Shown: positions 1-12,394, counted from the stretch's first letter. The stretch is 64,000 nucleotides of DNA from Trichomonas vaginalis G3 (GCF_026262505.1 NC_067203.1:2852001-2916000); one strand, 5' to 3'. Notes: a model not told the origin generated them from the sequence alone. Made by a program: numbers and translations.

Positions 1-138
1 AGAATAGCAGTCTTTGCTGAACCAAAATATTTTCATAAAGCAAAGAAAGTTGGTATAACCGAGATGGTGAAAGTTCTTGAAGCAGACAAAAAATATAACA
101 ACAAAACTGACACGATATTTCTAAAGGTAAGTTTATAA
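1..138 (+). CDS. C-terminal end of an unidentified protein, cut by the window edge
   Basis: An open frame enters from the left edge and ends at the TAA at 136-138 after 45 codons. It is lysine-rich and includes the stretch AEPKYFHKAKKVGITEMVKV. I do not recognise a family. It converges on the broken capsid gene on the other strand. It may be a real C-terminus or a decayed piece of Maverick V. Confidence 0.3.
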   Translation, partial: RIAVFAEPKYFHKAKKVGITEMVKVLEADKKYNNKTDTIFLKVSL

Positions 139-204
139 TACAATATTATATCAAAACTGGCGTACTGTCAATATTTGACGGAGAGAAGTCAGTTCAAGAA
201 CAAC

Positions 205-1812
205 TTACTGACCTGCTGCCAAAATCTGCTCGATGGAAGCTGTCGTTATGCCAATCTGAGGAGCCCCAGCAGGTTTCATCGAACGAATCTTCAAAGAGCA
301 TCTTCCGTGAAAAGTGCTATTGGTTTTGTAAACTTCTTTGCTCTCAATTCATCTGGACCGTCTCTGTCACCAGTATATTGTATTTGAACTGTACCAACAG
401 TTGAAATACCACCCATAAAGTCTTCTGAGTCAGCAAATGGAATGCCAAGCCAAAAGTTTGAACGGTCTCCATTTGTATATTGAGTTTTTGACCTCCTGTA
501 TGAGTCCATACTTTCACATATGGCATAATAGAACTTTGCATTTCAGGGTTAATGGTTGTTGTGAAGTTGTTGTTAAAGTTCATAGCATCTAATGTCAAGT
601 TGTATGACCTCATATCCTCAACTGTAGAATATTCTTCTCTTGGATAATATTTGCCATCTATGTTTATATGATATTTAATACCAGGGTTGTAGAAACAAGA
701 ATAGTCATTTATAGTTCGTCTGAACAGTACAAACATAGTATCTGCATGTTTCATTGCAGTTGTTAAGGCAATATCTGTTCTTGCACCTGGGTCAGCACTT
801 TGGTTTCCAACTTCACCTGCAAAGTCTTTGACAGATATTTGGTGTATAGGGAACATAAGTGGAACTGCAATATATTTGGCAGCTAAAGCATTTGAAATAT
901 CTGGGTCCAACATATAGACTGCAAGTCTGCTTTCTATTCTCTTGCATTCAAACTTTTCGCATGTGAACTTAACTGGGTCCCAAGCAGTTCCAGCAGCATT
1001 GAAATAATAGTTTACTTCAGTGTTGAAGTTTGAGAAACCAAAGTCTAAGTCAACTTTGTCTTTGCAAAATTCGGCGAATGACGTTTGATTTGCTCCCTTT
1101 ACGTCTGTAAGAGTGAATGGGTCTTGTGTTGGTGCAATGACTAAGTTATTTTTGCTTGGAGTAAGTTCGATAGAAATTTTTCCTGCCCAGTTTGGCAAGT
1201 ATCTTAAAAACCTGAAGATGAGGAAAGATGACAAAGGAACTCTAAGTTTCAGTTTTACTTTGGTTACTGCTGCTGCAGTTTGTCCAGAAAGGTTAACATA
1301 AACTCCTGGAACGTTAGGGTCAAGTCTTCTATTTTTCTCAATAGTTGCATACTGGTCTGTTTGTTCTCTAGCTTGTGGTTGTACTGAGTTTCTCAAAGCG
1401 AACCATTCATAGTTTGCCCATGTTACTGTTTGAACTAAGTCAGAGTTAGAATATATCTTATATCCCATGAAAACTTCTGGAGCATATTGGTATCCGACAT
1501 AGAAAATTCCATTGCAACCTTTCTTGTCAGACAACTTGGCAGAAGGTTTTATTTCAATGTCTTGTTCCACGTATAAGAAAGAGTTGTCAATAGAAATAAT
1601 ATGAAACCTGTCGCAAGCAATATCTACTGTTGTTTGAAGAACCTTCTCCAAACTCACCTACGTTTCCATAAGAAACAGCAGTTGTATATTCGTAAGTTCC
1701 AGGAAACTATTTCTGACCTTCTAATGGCATTGTCGCATTCGTTATACCATTCGGAAACATTTCCATTCATGGCATCCAAAACTGTTGGCGTTATATTCTG
1801 AGCGGCGTACAT
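205..1812 (-). pseudogene. Major capsid protein, divergent copy, frameshifted
   Basis: This is the shell protein of a Maverick virion-like particle. The long central frame (about 1650-510) matches the capsid genes of X and Y in layout. A key block, KLKLRVPLSSFLIFRFLRYL followed by PNWAGKI, aligns with KLRLRIPVRRFLPLEAIRFI followed by PAFAGNI of X. The likely start is the ATG at 1812 (MYAAQNITPTVLDAMNG). Frame breaks lie near 1660-1700, near 500 and near 300. After the last break the frame ends in KPAGAPQIGITTASIEQILA, a plausible capsid C-terminus. Upstream on the same strand is the large coiled-coil gene. The capsid family call is firm; an intact product is unlikely. Confidence 0.7.
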
Positions 1813-1878
1813 TTCATATGAGTAAAAATATAGAATAGTTGGATTTATATGTCATAATAGAACCCACTGGACCAAGCT

Positions 1879-4800
1879 TTACTTTCTTCCTGACTGAGTT
1901 TTTAACTCTTCTTTTTCCTTCATTGCCCTCGCTTGAAGTTGTTGCATCTTTGCATTATGTTCATCTAGTATGTTGCAAATTTCCCATGTCCTTTTTGCCT
2001 TTTGGCTCTGGTCGCCCATCTCAGGTAACCTATATCCTAGAAAGAGTTTGTCATAGTCTGTATTTGAGTCTTTGCGTATTGTTTGCATGACTCTTTCCTG
2101 AGTTCTGGTTCAAGCTCTTCAAACAGAGCTTGTCCATATGGAATAAGCTCGTTTCCAAATATATGTTTTTGTAGCCTTCTGGTTTTCTTTCCATGTTACC
2201 AATAATATCTTTTGTGAATGGGAAAGCTTTTACCCAATCTTTCAGTCTTGCGTCGTTTATTTCTGTAGTTGGTTTTATTTTGTCAAGGAACATGTTTTTC
2301 AATACTAACATTTCATTTGGTACTGTCCATTTGAGTTTTCTTAAATATTCATCCCTTCTCAGTTCATCGTCTGCAAAGTAAGTTTTTATGACATTTTGTA
2401 AACTTTCATTTGCAAGGTCATGTACAATAGGTTCTCTTCCTTCTCTGTCCATAACTTTCTTTCTAAACTCTTCACCAAATATACCATCTCTATGGTTCTG
2501 TGTAGTTCTTTAAGATAAATGTTCTAGAACGTCAGGTGTTATATTTCCATCAGCCATGTTCATTTCATACTGGTCCAAAATATCTGCATCTTTCATATCT
2601 TTCAATGGCATTAAAGCCGCGCTTAAAATACCAGCTATATCTCGTTCACCATTGACTTCCATTGCGTCTACAACTTCTTGGAATTGTGGTTGTAAGTTTA
2701 TGAACCACCTATCTGGATTAGCTTTATGACCCCATCTCATTGTAGTTCCATCGTCTGCAGAAACAAAAGTAGGTTTGTTTCCATCTTGGTTAGGTTCTGA
2801 ATGAACTTTAAACAATGTTTCATTTCTATATGTTTTCTTGAAATTTAACCTTTTATCTTCACCGAGTTCATCCGAAGATTGAACGTTAAATGCTCGTAAG
2901 TAAAAAGGGTTGTTGTATTTGTGTACATTTTCTTTCAGTACTTTCATTCTATGCTGAATATTTTCATCTGGTGTTGGAGTCTTTTGTATGTCGGCAAACA
3001 TTTTTCGATATTCTTCTACTATGTCAGCCGAATCTTTCTTAGACTCTTGGAAAGATTCCATATTCTCCGCATACACTTGTTGAGGGTCAAGATTTTTCGC
3101 TGTTCCAAATCTTCATCTAGTTCTGTGAAGTTAGTTTCCAAAGGAGTGACTTGTTCGTTTCCTTCAGGCTCTTCTAGCTGTTGTTGCTGAACTATTTCTT
3201 CCATGTCTGGTTGTATCTGAACTTCTTCCTGTTGAGTTTCTTGTACCTCATCTGCTGCATTTCATATATTCCGAGACCATTTTTAACAATTTCCCTATCT
3301 ACGTCATCCGCATTCATAAGCTTTTGTTCTTTCGTTCCGTCTCTATTTTTTACGCGTTTCATGACGAAAGTTGAATTGTCATTTAGCTCTGACATCAAAT
3401 ATCTCGGAGTAAATTCATCCATGTCATTTGGATGATATGCTATTAAATCATATCCCTTAGCGAGCTTGTATTTTCCAGGTTGAGATTATATCCGTTTTGG
3501 TGCTGAGCCATAAAGCTAAATAGGTTCGGGTCAGTATTTCCATCCTTGAACTTTCCAATAGCTTCTTTATATCTGTCACTAAAGTCAACAGTATCTGGAA
3601 ACCACACTCTTCTTTAAGCATTTTTAAGAATTCTTGGTTTCCTTGTTCTCTACTTCTTTTATGTCCTTGCTCTGTTTGTGGTTGTTGTTGTGCAGGGTTT
3701 TGAACTGTTGTTGCGCTGTGTTGGTTGGTGTGGTTTTGGTGCATGCCTGTGCTATGTCCATGTGACGATGTAAATGTTTTAGGTAGTCCTGGTGCAGGTG
3801 CTTCTCTTGGAGGGTTTGGTGGTATATAAGTTCCACCAGCTGGCACATATGTTCCATCTGCAGCGTAATGTCCTACCTGACTTTTCGTTTTTAAGAAAGC
3901 ATTTACTAGGTCTGTTTTGGTCTGTTGTAACTCTTTTTCTTGACTTTTCACAACAGTTGCTCTAACGGCGTCATAGGCACTTTGAACTACCTGTCTCGTT
4001 GCTGCATCTGTTATTTTCGTCATATTTTGTGCTACTTCTTTTAACTCTTTGTCGAAACCTTCAGACTTCAGTTTCTTTCCAGATGAGAAGTCGTTCACTT
4101 GTTTCACCTTACTATGAAGAGCTTCGAAGGCGTTCTTAAAGTCAGCATTCGTTAAAGCTTCATTTGAACTGTCTTCATCCGCTTGTATTTTTGTCCTATT
4201 GACCCTATGAGTTGGGCGCTTTAGCGTTGGCTTGGGCATCTAACCAGTCATTGTTAGCTTTTATATATTCTGCGCTTTTCATTGCCTTTTGCATAGCCGC
4301 GTCGTTATTTTTACTTTCTTGTGCTAAGTTTTCATACTGTACGTTTTGGTTTTGCAACTGTAAAAGTTTTTCTGCCTTTACATTTGCTTCAACTTTTTTT
4401 ATACTCATCGCTATCCATATATGTCTTCAGGGCTTTTGTTTTATCTCTTCATCTTCAGTATTTTATATTGAGTTAGTATGGTTTTTCAAATTTATGACAT
4501 CTTGTTCCATTTTTGCTACTTCTGCTGCTTTTTCTGACACTTTTTTTGCATATTCCTCTGTACTTAGTTCTTTCAGTTGTTCTTCTTTCTTCTTTTTCTC
4601 TACGTTTAACTCATTTAGTTTCTTTGTGTGTCTGTCATATTCTAGTTTCTTTTCGTTTTCACTTATTTGCTTCTGTATGTCTATGTTTGACTTTTTGACA
4701 TCTGTTATTTGATTTTTGAGTGAACTCAAATTCATTTGACTTTGAGGGTTATAGGCTGTTCCGTCTGCAGCTCCACCATAGCCTGCCATTTTCGCTAAAA

Positions 4801-4993
4801 GTGCCGCTCTTAAACCTCCACTCTGTGCACCAATAACTCGGTTTAAAAGCATAGGGTTGCTTGACATTTGTTGCAACATAGTGGGGTCATTCAGCATTTG
4901 TTGTTGCAACTGTTGTTGTGGTGTCAGTTTTACTATTGGATGTTTCAATGCTCTCTTCCTCTTACGTATATTCTTACGTAGCTTACGTGGCAT
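1879..4993 (-). pseudogene. Very large coiled-coil structural protein, many frameshifts
   Basis: Six or more consecutive open segments in changing frames read as one original gene of roughly 1000 residues, from the ATG at 4993 to the stop at 1879. The N-terminus is strongly basic (MPRKLRKNIRKRKRALKHP), then Gln-rich, then long Lys/Glu heptad-like stretches. A Gly/Pro-rich linker (about 3860-3780) and a His/Gln-rich segment follow, then more acidic and helical sequence. Breaks occur at an A7 run near 4403 and near 4210, 3600, 3200, 3080, 2500 and 2090. I do not recognise a family. The position beside the capsid gene suggests a minor virion or DNA-condensing protein, which is inference. No equivalent is seen in W, X or Y. 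Confidence 0.55.
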
Positions 4994-5157
4994 TTTAAGT
5001 GAAGTTAAAAAGCGGTTTTTGACAGATGTTTTGTTGTGACTTCTTCGTAAAGACTTTGTTGAGATTTCTTCATAAATGTTTTGTCAAGACTTCTTCATAA
5101 AGACTTTATTGAGATTTCTTCGTAAAGACTTTGTCAAGACTTCTTCATCGTAATGAG

Positions 5158-5655
5158 CGTAAATGACCCAAAAATATATTTTATGTTAGAATGTTAGATC
5201 TAACATGTTTTCTAACATGTTTTCTAACATGGTCTAAAACATACAAAATTCATGAAATTTCATACGGAATTCAATAAAAATATATTTTATGTTAGAATGT
5301 TAGATCTAACATGTTTTCTAACATGTTTTCTAACATGGTCTAAACATACAAAATTCATGAAATTTCATACGGAATTCAATAAAAATAATGTTTATGTTAG
5401 AATGTTAGATCTAACATGTTTTCTAACATGTTTTCTAACATGGTCTAAAACATACAAAATTCATGAAATTTCATACGGAATTCAATAAAAATAATGTTTA
5501 TGTTAGAATGTTAGATCTAACATGTTTTCTAACATGTTTTCTAACATGGTCTAAAACATACAAAACTCATGAAATTTCATACGGAATTCAGCAAAAATAT
5601 ATTTTATGTTAGAATGTTAGATCTAACCTCTTTTCTAACATGTTTTCTACCCTCT
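5158..5655. repeat. Tandem array, unit about 118 bp, about 4-5 copies
   Basis: Each unit carries the nested palindrome TTAGAATGTTAGATCTAACA, then ACATGTTTTCTAACATG twice, then a spacer ending in GGAATTCA. Copies are near-identical and head to tail. It is flanked by short repeats of the type GTAAAGACTTTGTCAAGACTTCTTC. Open frames here are repeat artefacts. Confidence 0.85.
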
Positions 5656-5839
5656 TGAATTTTCATGATTTCATCGTAAATGTTTTGTCAAGACTTCTTC
5701 GTAAAGACTTTGTTGAGATTTCTTCGTAAAGTTCTTCATCGTAAAGACTTTGTAAAGTCTTTCTCATGAACTTTCTTGTCAATGTTTTGTTGAGACTTTG
5801 TAAAGTTCTTCATCGTAAAGACTTTGTAAAGAAAGTTCA

Positions 5840-6926
5840 TGAAAATTCATGAGGTTAGAAAAGAGGTTAGAAAAGAGGTTAGATCTAACATTCTAACATA
5901 AACATTATTTTTGTCTGATTTTACGAAGAAGTCTTGACAAAACATTTACGATGAAGAAGTCTTGACAAAACATTTACGAAGAAGTCTTGACAAAACATTT
6001 ACGATGAAATCATGAGTTTTCTACGATGTTAGAAAACATGTTAGAAAACGTGTTAGATCTAACATTCTAACATAAACATTATTTTTGGTCATTTACGCTC
6101 ATTACGAAAAGTCTTGACAAAACATTTACGATGAAATCATGAGTTTTCTACGATGTTAGAAAACATGTTAGAAAACGTGTTAGATCTAACATTCTAACAT
6201 AAACATTATTTTTGGGTCATTTACGCTCATTACGAAGAAGTCTTGACAAAACATTTGATGAAATCATGAGTTTTCTACGATGTTAGAAAACATGTTAGAA
6301 AACGTGTTAGATCTAACATTCTAACATAAACATTATTTTTGGGTCATTTACGCTCATTACGAAGAAGTCTTGACAAAACATTACGATGAAATCATGAGTT
6401 TTCTACGATGTTAGAAAACATGTTAGAAAACGTGTTAGATCTAACATTCTAACATAAACATTATTTTTGTCTGATTTTACGAAGAAGTCTTGACAAAATT
6501 TACGATGAAGAAGTCTGACAAAGTCTTTACGAAGAAGTCTTGACAAAACATTTACGAAGAAGTCTTGACAAAACATTTACGATGAAGAAGTCTTGACAAA
6601 ACATTTACGATGAAGAAGTCTTGACAAAACATTTACGAAGAAATCATGAGTTTTCTACGATGTTAGAAAAGAGGTTAGAAAAGAGGTTAGATCTAACATT
6701 CTAACATAAACATTATTTTTGTCTGATTTTACGAAGAAGTCTTGACAAAACATTTACGATGAAGAAGTCTTGACAAAACATTTACGAAGAAATCATGAGT
6801 TTTCTACGATGTTAGAAAAGAGGTTAGAAAAGAGGTTAGATCTAACATTCTAACATAAACATTATTTTTGTCTGATTTTACGAAGAAGTCTTGACAAAAC
6901 ATTTACGATGAAGAAGTCTTGACAAA
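5840..6926. repeat. Second tandem array in the opposite orientation, unit about 120-130 bp
   Basis: About seven units contain the reverse complement of the palindrome core seen in the 5.2-5.6 kb array (GTTAGATCTAACATTCTAAC). They are separated by AAACATTATTTTTG and by multiples of TTGACAAAACATTTACGA. Arm sequences vary between units (GAGGTTAG versus CATGTTAG). With the first array this makes an imperfect 1.7-kb inverted arrangement. Confidence 0.85.
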
Positions 6927-6971
6927 ACATCCTCAGGGCTAGAGGGCACGAAGTGCCTGGAAGCCCCACTA

Positions 6972-7011
<40 letters not shown>
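6927..7011. other. GC-rich double hairpin followed by a run of 38 T
   Basis: GGGCT and AGCCC (outer arms) enclose GGCAC-GAA-GTGCC (inner hairpin), then CCACTACC and T38 at 6974-7011. It marks a sharp change from Maverick repeats to AT-rich host-like DNA. It may be an element edge or an assembly join at a homopolymer; the sequence alone cannot separate these. Confidence 0.5.
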
Positions 7012-7012
<1 letters not shown>

Positions 7013-9045
7013 TATCAAATGGAGAACAAAATGTTTCTTCATATGAAGGAAAAAAATTTTCTTGTGAAGAAATAGAGTTTTTAAAATTTTATTGAATGTA
7101 ATGAAATAAACAAATATTAAAATTATTTTTTGATAACAAGAAAATTCCCAATAGAAAATATTTGAGAGAAAGAAAAAAAAGAAAATTGAAAAATATTACT
7201 CTCCTTTACATTTCATGAGATTTTCAATTTATTTTTATAAAATTGACAATTTTATACGTTTAGATGAAAATAAGTGATTTTGCTTGAAATAAAAATTATT
7301 GTTTGTTTACAGCTATCAAATAGATTTTTGCTATTTTGATTAAAATTTGTTAATCAAATTAATAATTTTTTTCTAAATATCTTAAATATCTGGATCACTC
7401 ACTGATACGATGAATTAAACGATAAAAATAATACAAACTCAACTAAGTTTCCTGTCTTTCAACCAAAAAATATTATGCAATTTAAATTAAATTGTTTATT
7501 CAAATATAAAACAAAGATGAAATAATTACAGTTATCATAAACTTTATGAATAACTCTGTAATTGGTTCAGATTTTCGTAAAAATATTTTTATTAATATCG
7601 ATAAGAATATGTTTACCTACTATCATCACATATCTATAAACAAGAGTAGAGTGATTTTTATCATCGAAACTTTTTAAAAGCTGCAAGCTGGAAGGAAAAA
7701 TCTTGTTTTTTTTTCTGAGTTAGTTGTAGAACTATTGATGCACGAGTTATCATTGTGATGTAGAAGGATGTCAATGTACTGACTGAAGGATATGAAGTGA
7801 ATTGAATTTCATTGCATTTCAATTTGATCAAAATTTGTTGAAATGATATGAATGTGTCAACATCTGTATCACTCTCTTTCACTCCTTCCCTATTCTTTCG
7901 AGAACGAAGCTAGCTCAGCTTTCGCTGAGCGAATTGACACTTTTGATGCCCTAAACGTACATACTCTCAAATTTATCGAAAAAAATAATACTACCTAAAC
8001 TCGTATATTCTTATTTTAAATATGATATTATCCTTAGATTCCACACTAGAATATATTTAAATCAACTTTTAAAAAAGTTCGAATCCTGCGCATCTCACTT
8101 TTTAAATTTTCGAAAAGGAAAATTATATTCTCCTAAAATGAAAACAATTTTCCGAATTGACATCCTTATTCATAGATATATACTTTTAATAAAATAACAA
8201 AACTCAGTTTCATCATAACAGACTTGTCTAATATTACTGAAGGGGTGTATAGCCTATAATGTATTATTAATTAATGTCAAATAAGGAAATCCATATGTTT
8301 ACTCTATGGTACAAAAAAAAATCTGACACCTTAGGTCATCCTGAAGGCTCCACGCTCATAAATTGAGAGGGCCGTAATCCTCCTTTTTTTTAATGGCCCA
8401 TAACTCCGTGAATACCCAAAGACAAGGGGTCGGAGTATGACCAAATGAAACTGTAGCTTCAACAGCATAAAAAAAGGGTTTTTCCTCCAAGATCTAATAA
8501 ATTTCGAAAAATCGAAAGTTGCTCTTATTTGTTTTGTTTACCAATGAGCTCTTACACTGCACCATTGTTTTTCGTTATTTGCAATATTTATTTCATACTC
8601 GATAAATAACTTCTACAAATCATATATGCACATTAGGATATATTTTATTACGCATAAAGAGTAAAATTCTGAAACAATACAGAATTCTTTTGAATATTTT
8701 GTGCATATTTTAAATCATCTATAATAATTAGAGTTTGTTTCATTTTATTCTATACCAATCAATTCAAAAGATTAGACGAATTGATCGTTTTATTGTAATT
8801 TATTATAGCTTATAGTTTTTGTCATAATTTTAACAAATATCATATGTAATTTCAATAATTTCGTATTCTTGATCATATTTTTCTAATACATATACATGAT
8901 AATGCTGAAGTCATACGTTTGAGGTCAAGATTGAGAGTTATTGATATTAATCTCTTTTGAAACTAAACTTTTTGAAACAATAATCAAAAATTATTTACTT
9001 TTATTTGATTTTATAGCAATCATCATTAGATAATAAAACATTAGC
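7012..9045. other. AT-rich intergenic DNA, no supportable gene
   Basis: Two kilobases of low-complexity AT-rich sequence with only short chance frames. A clear hairpin, GCTCAGC-TTTC-GCTGAGC, lies at about 7914-7931. A GC-richer patch at about 8330-8480 has CCTTAGGTCATCCTGAAGG and GGGTCGGAGTATGACC. No RNA gene is visible. Confidence 0.6.
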
Positions 9046-10012
9046 CAGCCCTTGGGGTTGGGGCGCGATCAAATACTTGAAAATTAATTTTGGAGTCCAT
9101 AAGTGCATAGTATAATGGTTAGAATTCCCTATAATAAATCTTGTTTTGAAGTTCATTTGCCGAACACAAAACTTTTTTTCGAAATCGAAATTATTTCAAG
9201 AAAATATATCTTATTTTTTGCTTTTTAAGATAGTCATTATACACAAAATATTAGTAAACTATTTTTATTTGAATTACTAAAACTTTCAATTTTTTTATTC
9301 TCTGATATAGACTCTTATATGATGCATTATGAAATATATATGATTTTCTTCTGCTGTTAGTTATATTACAATGAATACTTAATCATCTACAAAGATTATA
9401 CATAAACTTTCGAATTCATTGTATGTTACAATCATTCTAATTTAAAATTTATGAAACTCCAAAGATGTATTTGTATAATGAATTACTAAATATTTCATAA
9501 TGTAGGTATGAATTTATCAAATTCGATATTTCAAATTTTATAATTCGTATAAAAGGATATATTTTTACATTATGCTGGGTAAAAGCATGGGAAAGTTTAA
9601 ATAGTTCTTAAGACAGTATTTGTAGTAGTGAAAATTGAAATACACTAAAATTATTGAGTCAGCTTTGGTAGATGATTAAGTATTCATTGTAATATAACTA
9701 ACAGCAGAAGAAAATCATATATATTTCATAATGCATCATATAAGAGTCTATATCAGAGAATAAAAAAATTGAAAGTTTTAGTAATTCAAATAAAAATAGT
9801 TTACTAATATTTTGTGTATAATGACTATCTTAAAAAGCAAAAAATAAGATATATTTTCTTGAAATAATTTCGATTTCGAAAAAAAGTTTTGTGTTCGGCA
9901 AATGAACTTCAAAACAAGATTTATTATAGGGAATTCTAACCATTATACTATGCACTTATGGACTCCAAAATTAATTTTCAAGTATTTGATCGCGCCCCAA
10001 CCCCAAGGGCTG
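9046..10012. mobile_element. 967-bp near-perfect palindrome (MITE-like)
   Basis: Two arms of about 345 bp (9046-9390 and 9668-10012) are reverse complements with almost no mismatch, separated by 277 bp of unrelated AT-rich sequence. The termini read CAGCCCTTGGGGTTGGGGCG. The abrupt GC-rich tip in AT-rich DNA looks like a transposon end, but no target-site duplication is apparent in the flanks. There is no transposase; frames crossing the right arm are chance. A non-autonomous DNA transposon or an arm duplication are both possible. Confidence 0.65.
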
Positions 10013-10782
10013 TTTTTTTGTGAATGTGAAGAAACAGTGTGGACTACTATTATTTTCTATCCATTGACTCGCATGATTTATATACAAAAGTTCTTGATTT
10101 TCGACTATATTAGTATTTTGAGATTATATTGCCTATACTAATAAAAAATCAGTAAAATACAATCTTCATATATTTTAAAATATTATCTATTTCATATCAA
10201 CCCATGAATGAAGATAATCGAAATCAAGAAATTTTCTAGTTCATTCAAATCAAAAACTGAACTCATCATTACAATTTTGATATTATACAAATAATATATT
10301 AATATTTATAAATGCAAAATTCAAGTTTTTTTAGGAAATTGGCAATCTACTTCTCAGATTTGTGAAACTTTTGTTTCTCTGGAATCCTTGTCTTATAAGG
10401 GATGTTTCAATTTTTTATGCGCGTGGATGGGTTTTGAGATTTTGTATCTTTCATAAAAATGAAAAAGAATGTGATAATTAGTTTCTCCTAATATTGCGAT
10501 TAGTCATGCTGCAATCAGATTTTAAAAAATTTTCTCACCGATGTAAATATGTCAATTTTTTTCCAAAATTGATTTTGGACGAAAAAAACAAGTTTTTTCA
10601 AATTAGTTATTTATTCAATTTGAGTGCTACCAATAGATCCCTCTCATCATGGAGATGATGGATCAGATGTCTGTTCATCCCAAAACCAAACCTATGAGGC
10701 TACAAGTGTGCTTTTAGGCAAAATCTTAATTGAATGCCCTCTCAAAATTGAATGCATGAACGCGGAGCCTTAAAAAAGAATA
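10013..10782. other. AT-rich intergenic DNA
   Basis: No convincing gene. The segment at about 10733-10772 (CCCTCTCAA...GCGGAGCCTT) faintly resembles, in reverse complement, the patch at 8340-8375 and may be a remnant of a dispersed repeat. Confidence 0.45.
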
Positions 10783-12394
10783 TTATATTTGTGCACCATG
10801 TGAAATAAGAAGTTCAGCGATTTCTTTACTATTATTTTCTGCTGTAATATGAAGGGCGGTTTCTCCATAATTATTTTTTTCATTGATATTTATTCCATGT
10901 GAAATAAGAAGTTCCGCTGTTTCTTTGCTATTATAACATGCTGCTTTATGAAGGACGGTTTGTCCATTATTATTTTTTTTCATTGATATTTATTCCATGT
11001 GAAATAAGAAGTTCCGCTGTTTCTTTGCTATTAAAAATTGCTGCTTCATGAAGAGCGGTTTCTCCATCATTATCTTTTTCATTGATATTTATTCCATGTG
11101 AAATAAGAAGTTCCGCTGTTTTTTTACAATCATTTCTTGTTGCATAATGAAGAGCGGTTTGTCCATTATTATCTTTTTCATTGATATTGGCACCATGTGA
11201 AATAAGAAATTCAGAAATTTCTTTACTATTATTTTCTGCTGTAATATGAAGGGCGGTTTCTCCATAATTATTTTTTTCATTGATATTTATTCCATGTGAA
11301 ATAAGAAGTTCCGCTGTTTCTTTGCTATTATAACATGCTGCTTTATGAAGGACGGTTTGTCCATTATTATTTTTTTCATTGATATTTATTCCATGTGAAA
11401 TAAGAAGTTCCGCTGTTTCTTTACTATGATTTCTTGCTGTAACATGAAGAGCTGTTTCTCAATCATTATTTTTTTCATTGATATTTGCTCCGTTTGATAG
11501 GAAATATTCACAAAGAGATGGAATATTAAACATCGCCGAATAAACAAAGCATTTGCCAATATCATTAGTTTGATCGAAATAAACTAAAAATGTTTCAAGA
11601 TTATTATATTTTTCGCAATATCTTAAATTGATCTTTATACTGTATTCATTCATCAAGAATGTAACAAAATCAATGTTGTGTGAAATAATTGCATTTTCCA
11701 TGCACCATCTATCTGGTTTTTGATATTTCAAACATTCACTCATTATCTCTTGATTTCCTCCTAAAAATGATAAGTCGAGACATTCTCGAGTTATTTCTGA
11801 GTTAAATTTCGTTCTCAATAACTTGAAACAATCAACTGCTCCGTGATAACAACATAATTCAAGTAATGAATATCTTTCGTAATGATGTGGATATAAATCG
11901 CTTTCAAATGCTTGATCTTTATCAAATCCTTCTCTTTCAGTGAATGCAATGAATGTTTCTATGTTATTATACGTAATTGCTCTGTGAATTGTATTTTTCG
12001 TTTGAATATCCAGATTTAGGGATTTAATTTGTTCGAAATTAGCAGATTTGTTTAATTTAATTCCATATTCTTTGTAAAACAGGAAATTTGAAATAAGTTC
12101 AACTCTGTTGATCTCATTGACATGATAATCATCAAATACTAGTTTCACAAGTAATAAGTATGATTTAGTATTGCGATTATTATACGGAATGATATTTAAA
12201 ATGTTTCGCATAATTGTTTGGGGAGAATATTTCTTTGAATCAATCAAGTTTGTTTTGATCATTTTGTAAATTGAGTTTAATTCTTCTTCTTTTTCCGTTT
12301 TTAACTGATACAATGCATTATATGAATCGATGTGATAATTATAGATACTTCGCAGTTCGCTGAATTTATTTGGATTAATGTCTTCGTCGGACAT
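10783..12394 (-). pseudogene. Trichomonad-type ankyrin repeat protein, interrupted
   Basis: From the ATG at 12394, about 300 residues form a helical N-terminal region of the DUF3447-like kind that precedes ankyrin repeats in trichomonad proteins (MSDEDINPNKFSELRSIYNY onward). About seven near-identical 33-residue ankyrin repeats follow (GETALHITAENNSKEIAELL, SHGINI). A TGA at 11459-11461 falls where sister repeats have a glycine codon (ND-stop-ETAL), so it is a nonsense change. A later frame shift sits at a run of eight T near 10975 where other repeats have seven. It is the only recognisable host-like gene here. The family is common in this group; the partner is unknown. Confidence 0.75.

Larger units (their letters stand above)
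1..6960 (-). mobile_element. Remnant of a divergent Maverick (V)
   Basis: The region holds a double jelly-roll capsid pseudogene, a very large coiled-coil pseudogene and about 2 kb of Maverick-type intergenic repeats (AGATCT palindromes, repeats of the type TTGACAAAACATTTACG). The same repeat vocabulary occurs between genes of W, X and Y, so I place this in the Maverick class. The capsid is clearly divergent from those of X and Y. The right limit is set at the GC-rich hairpin before the T38 run; the left limit lies outside the window. Confidence 0.6.

Noticed and set aside
5158-6926. CRISPR-like array
   Set aside because: Units of 118-130 bp have no unique spacers, contain palindromes shared with other intergenic sites, and the context is a eukaryotic transposon.
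7661-7882. 73-codon minus-strand frame in AT-rich DNA
   Set aside because: No conserved motif, low-complexity composition and no start-proximal motif; expected by chance.
9036-10022. Target-site duplication around the 967-bp palindrome
   Set aside because: Left flank (ACATTAGC) and right flank (TTTTTTTG) do not match at any short length tried by eye.
9902-10141. 79-codon frame across the right arm of the palindrome
   Set aside because: It straddles the palindrome end and host flank, so it cannot be an element gene, and has no family features.
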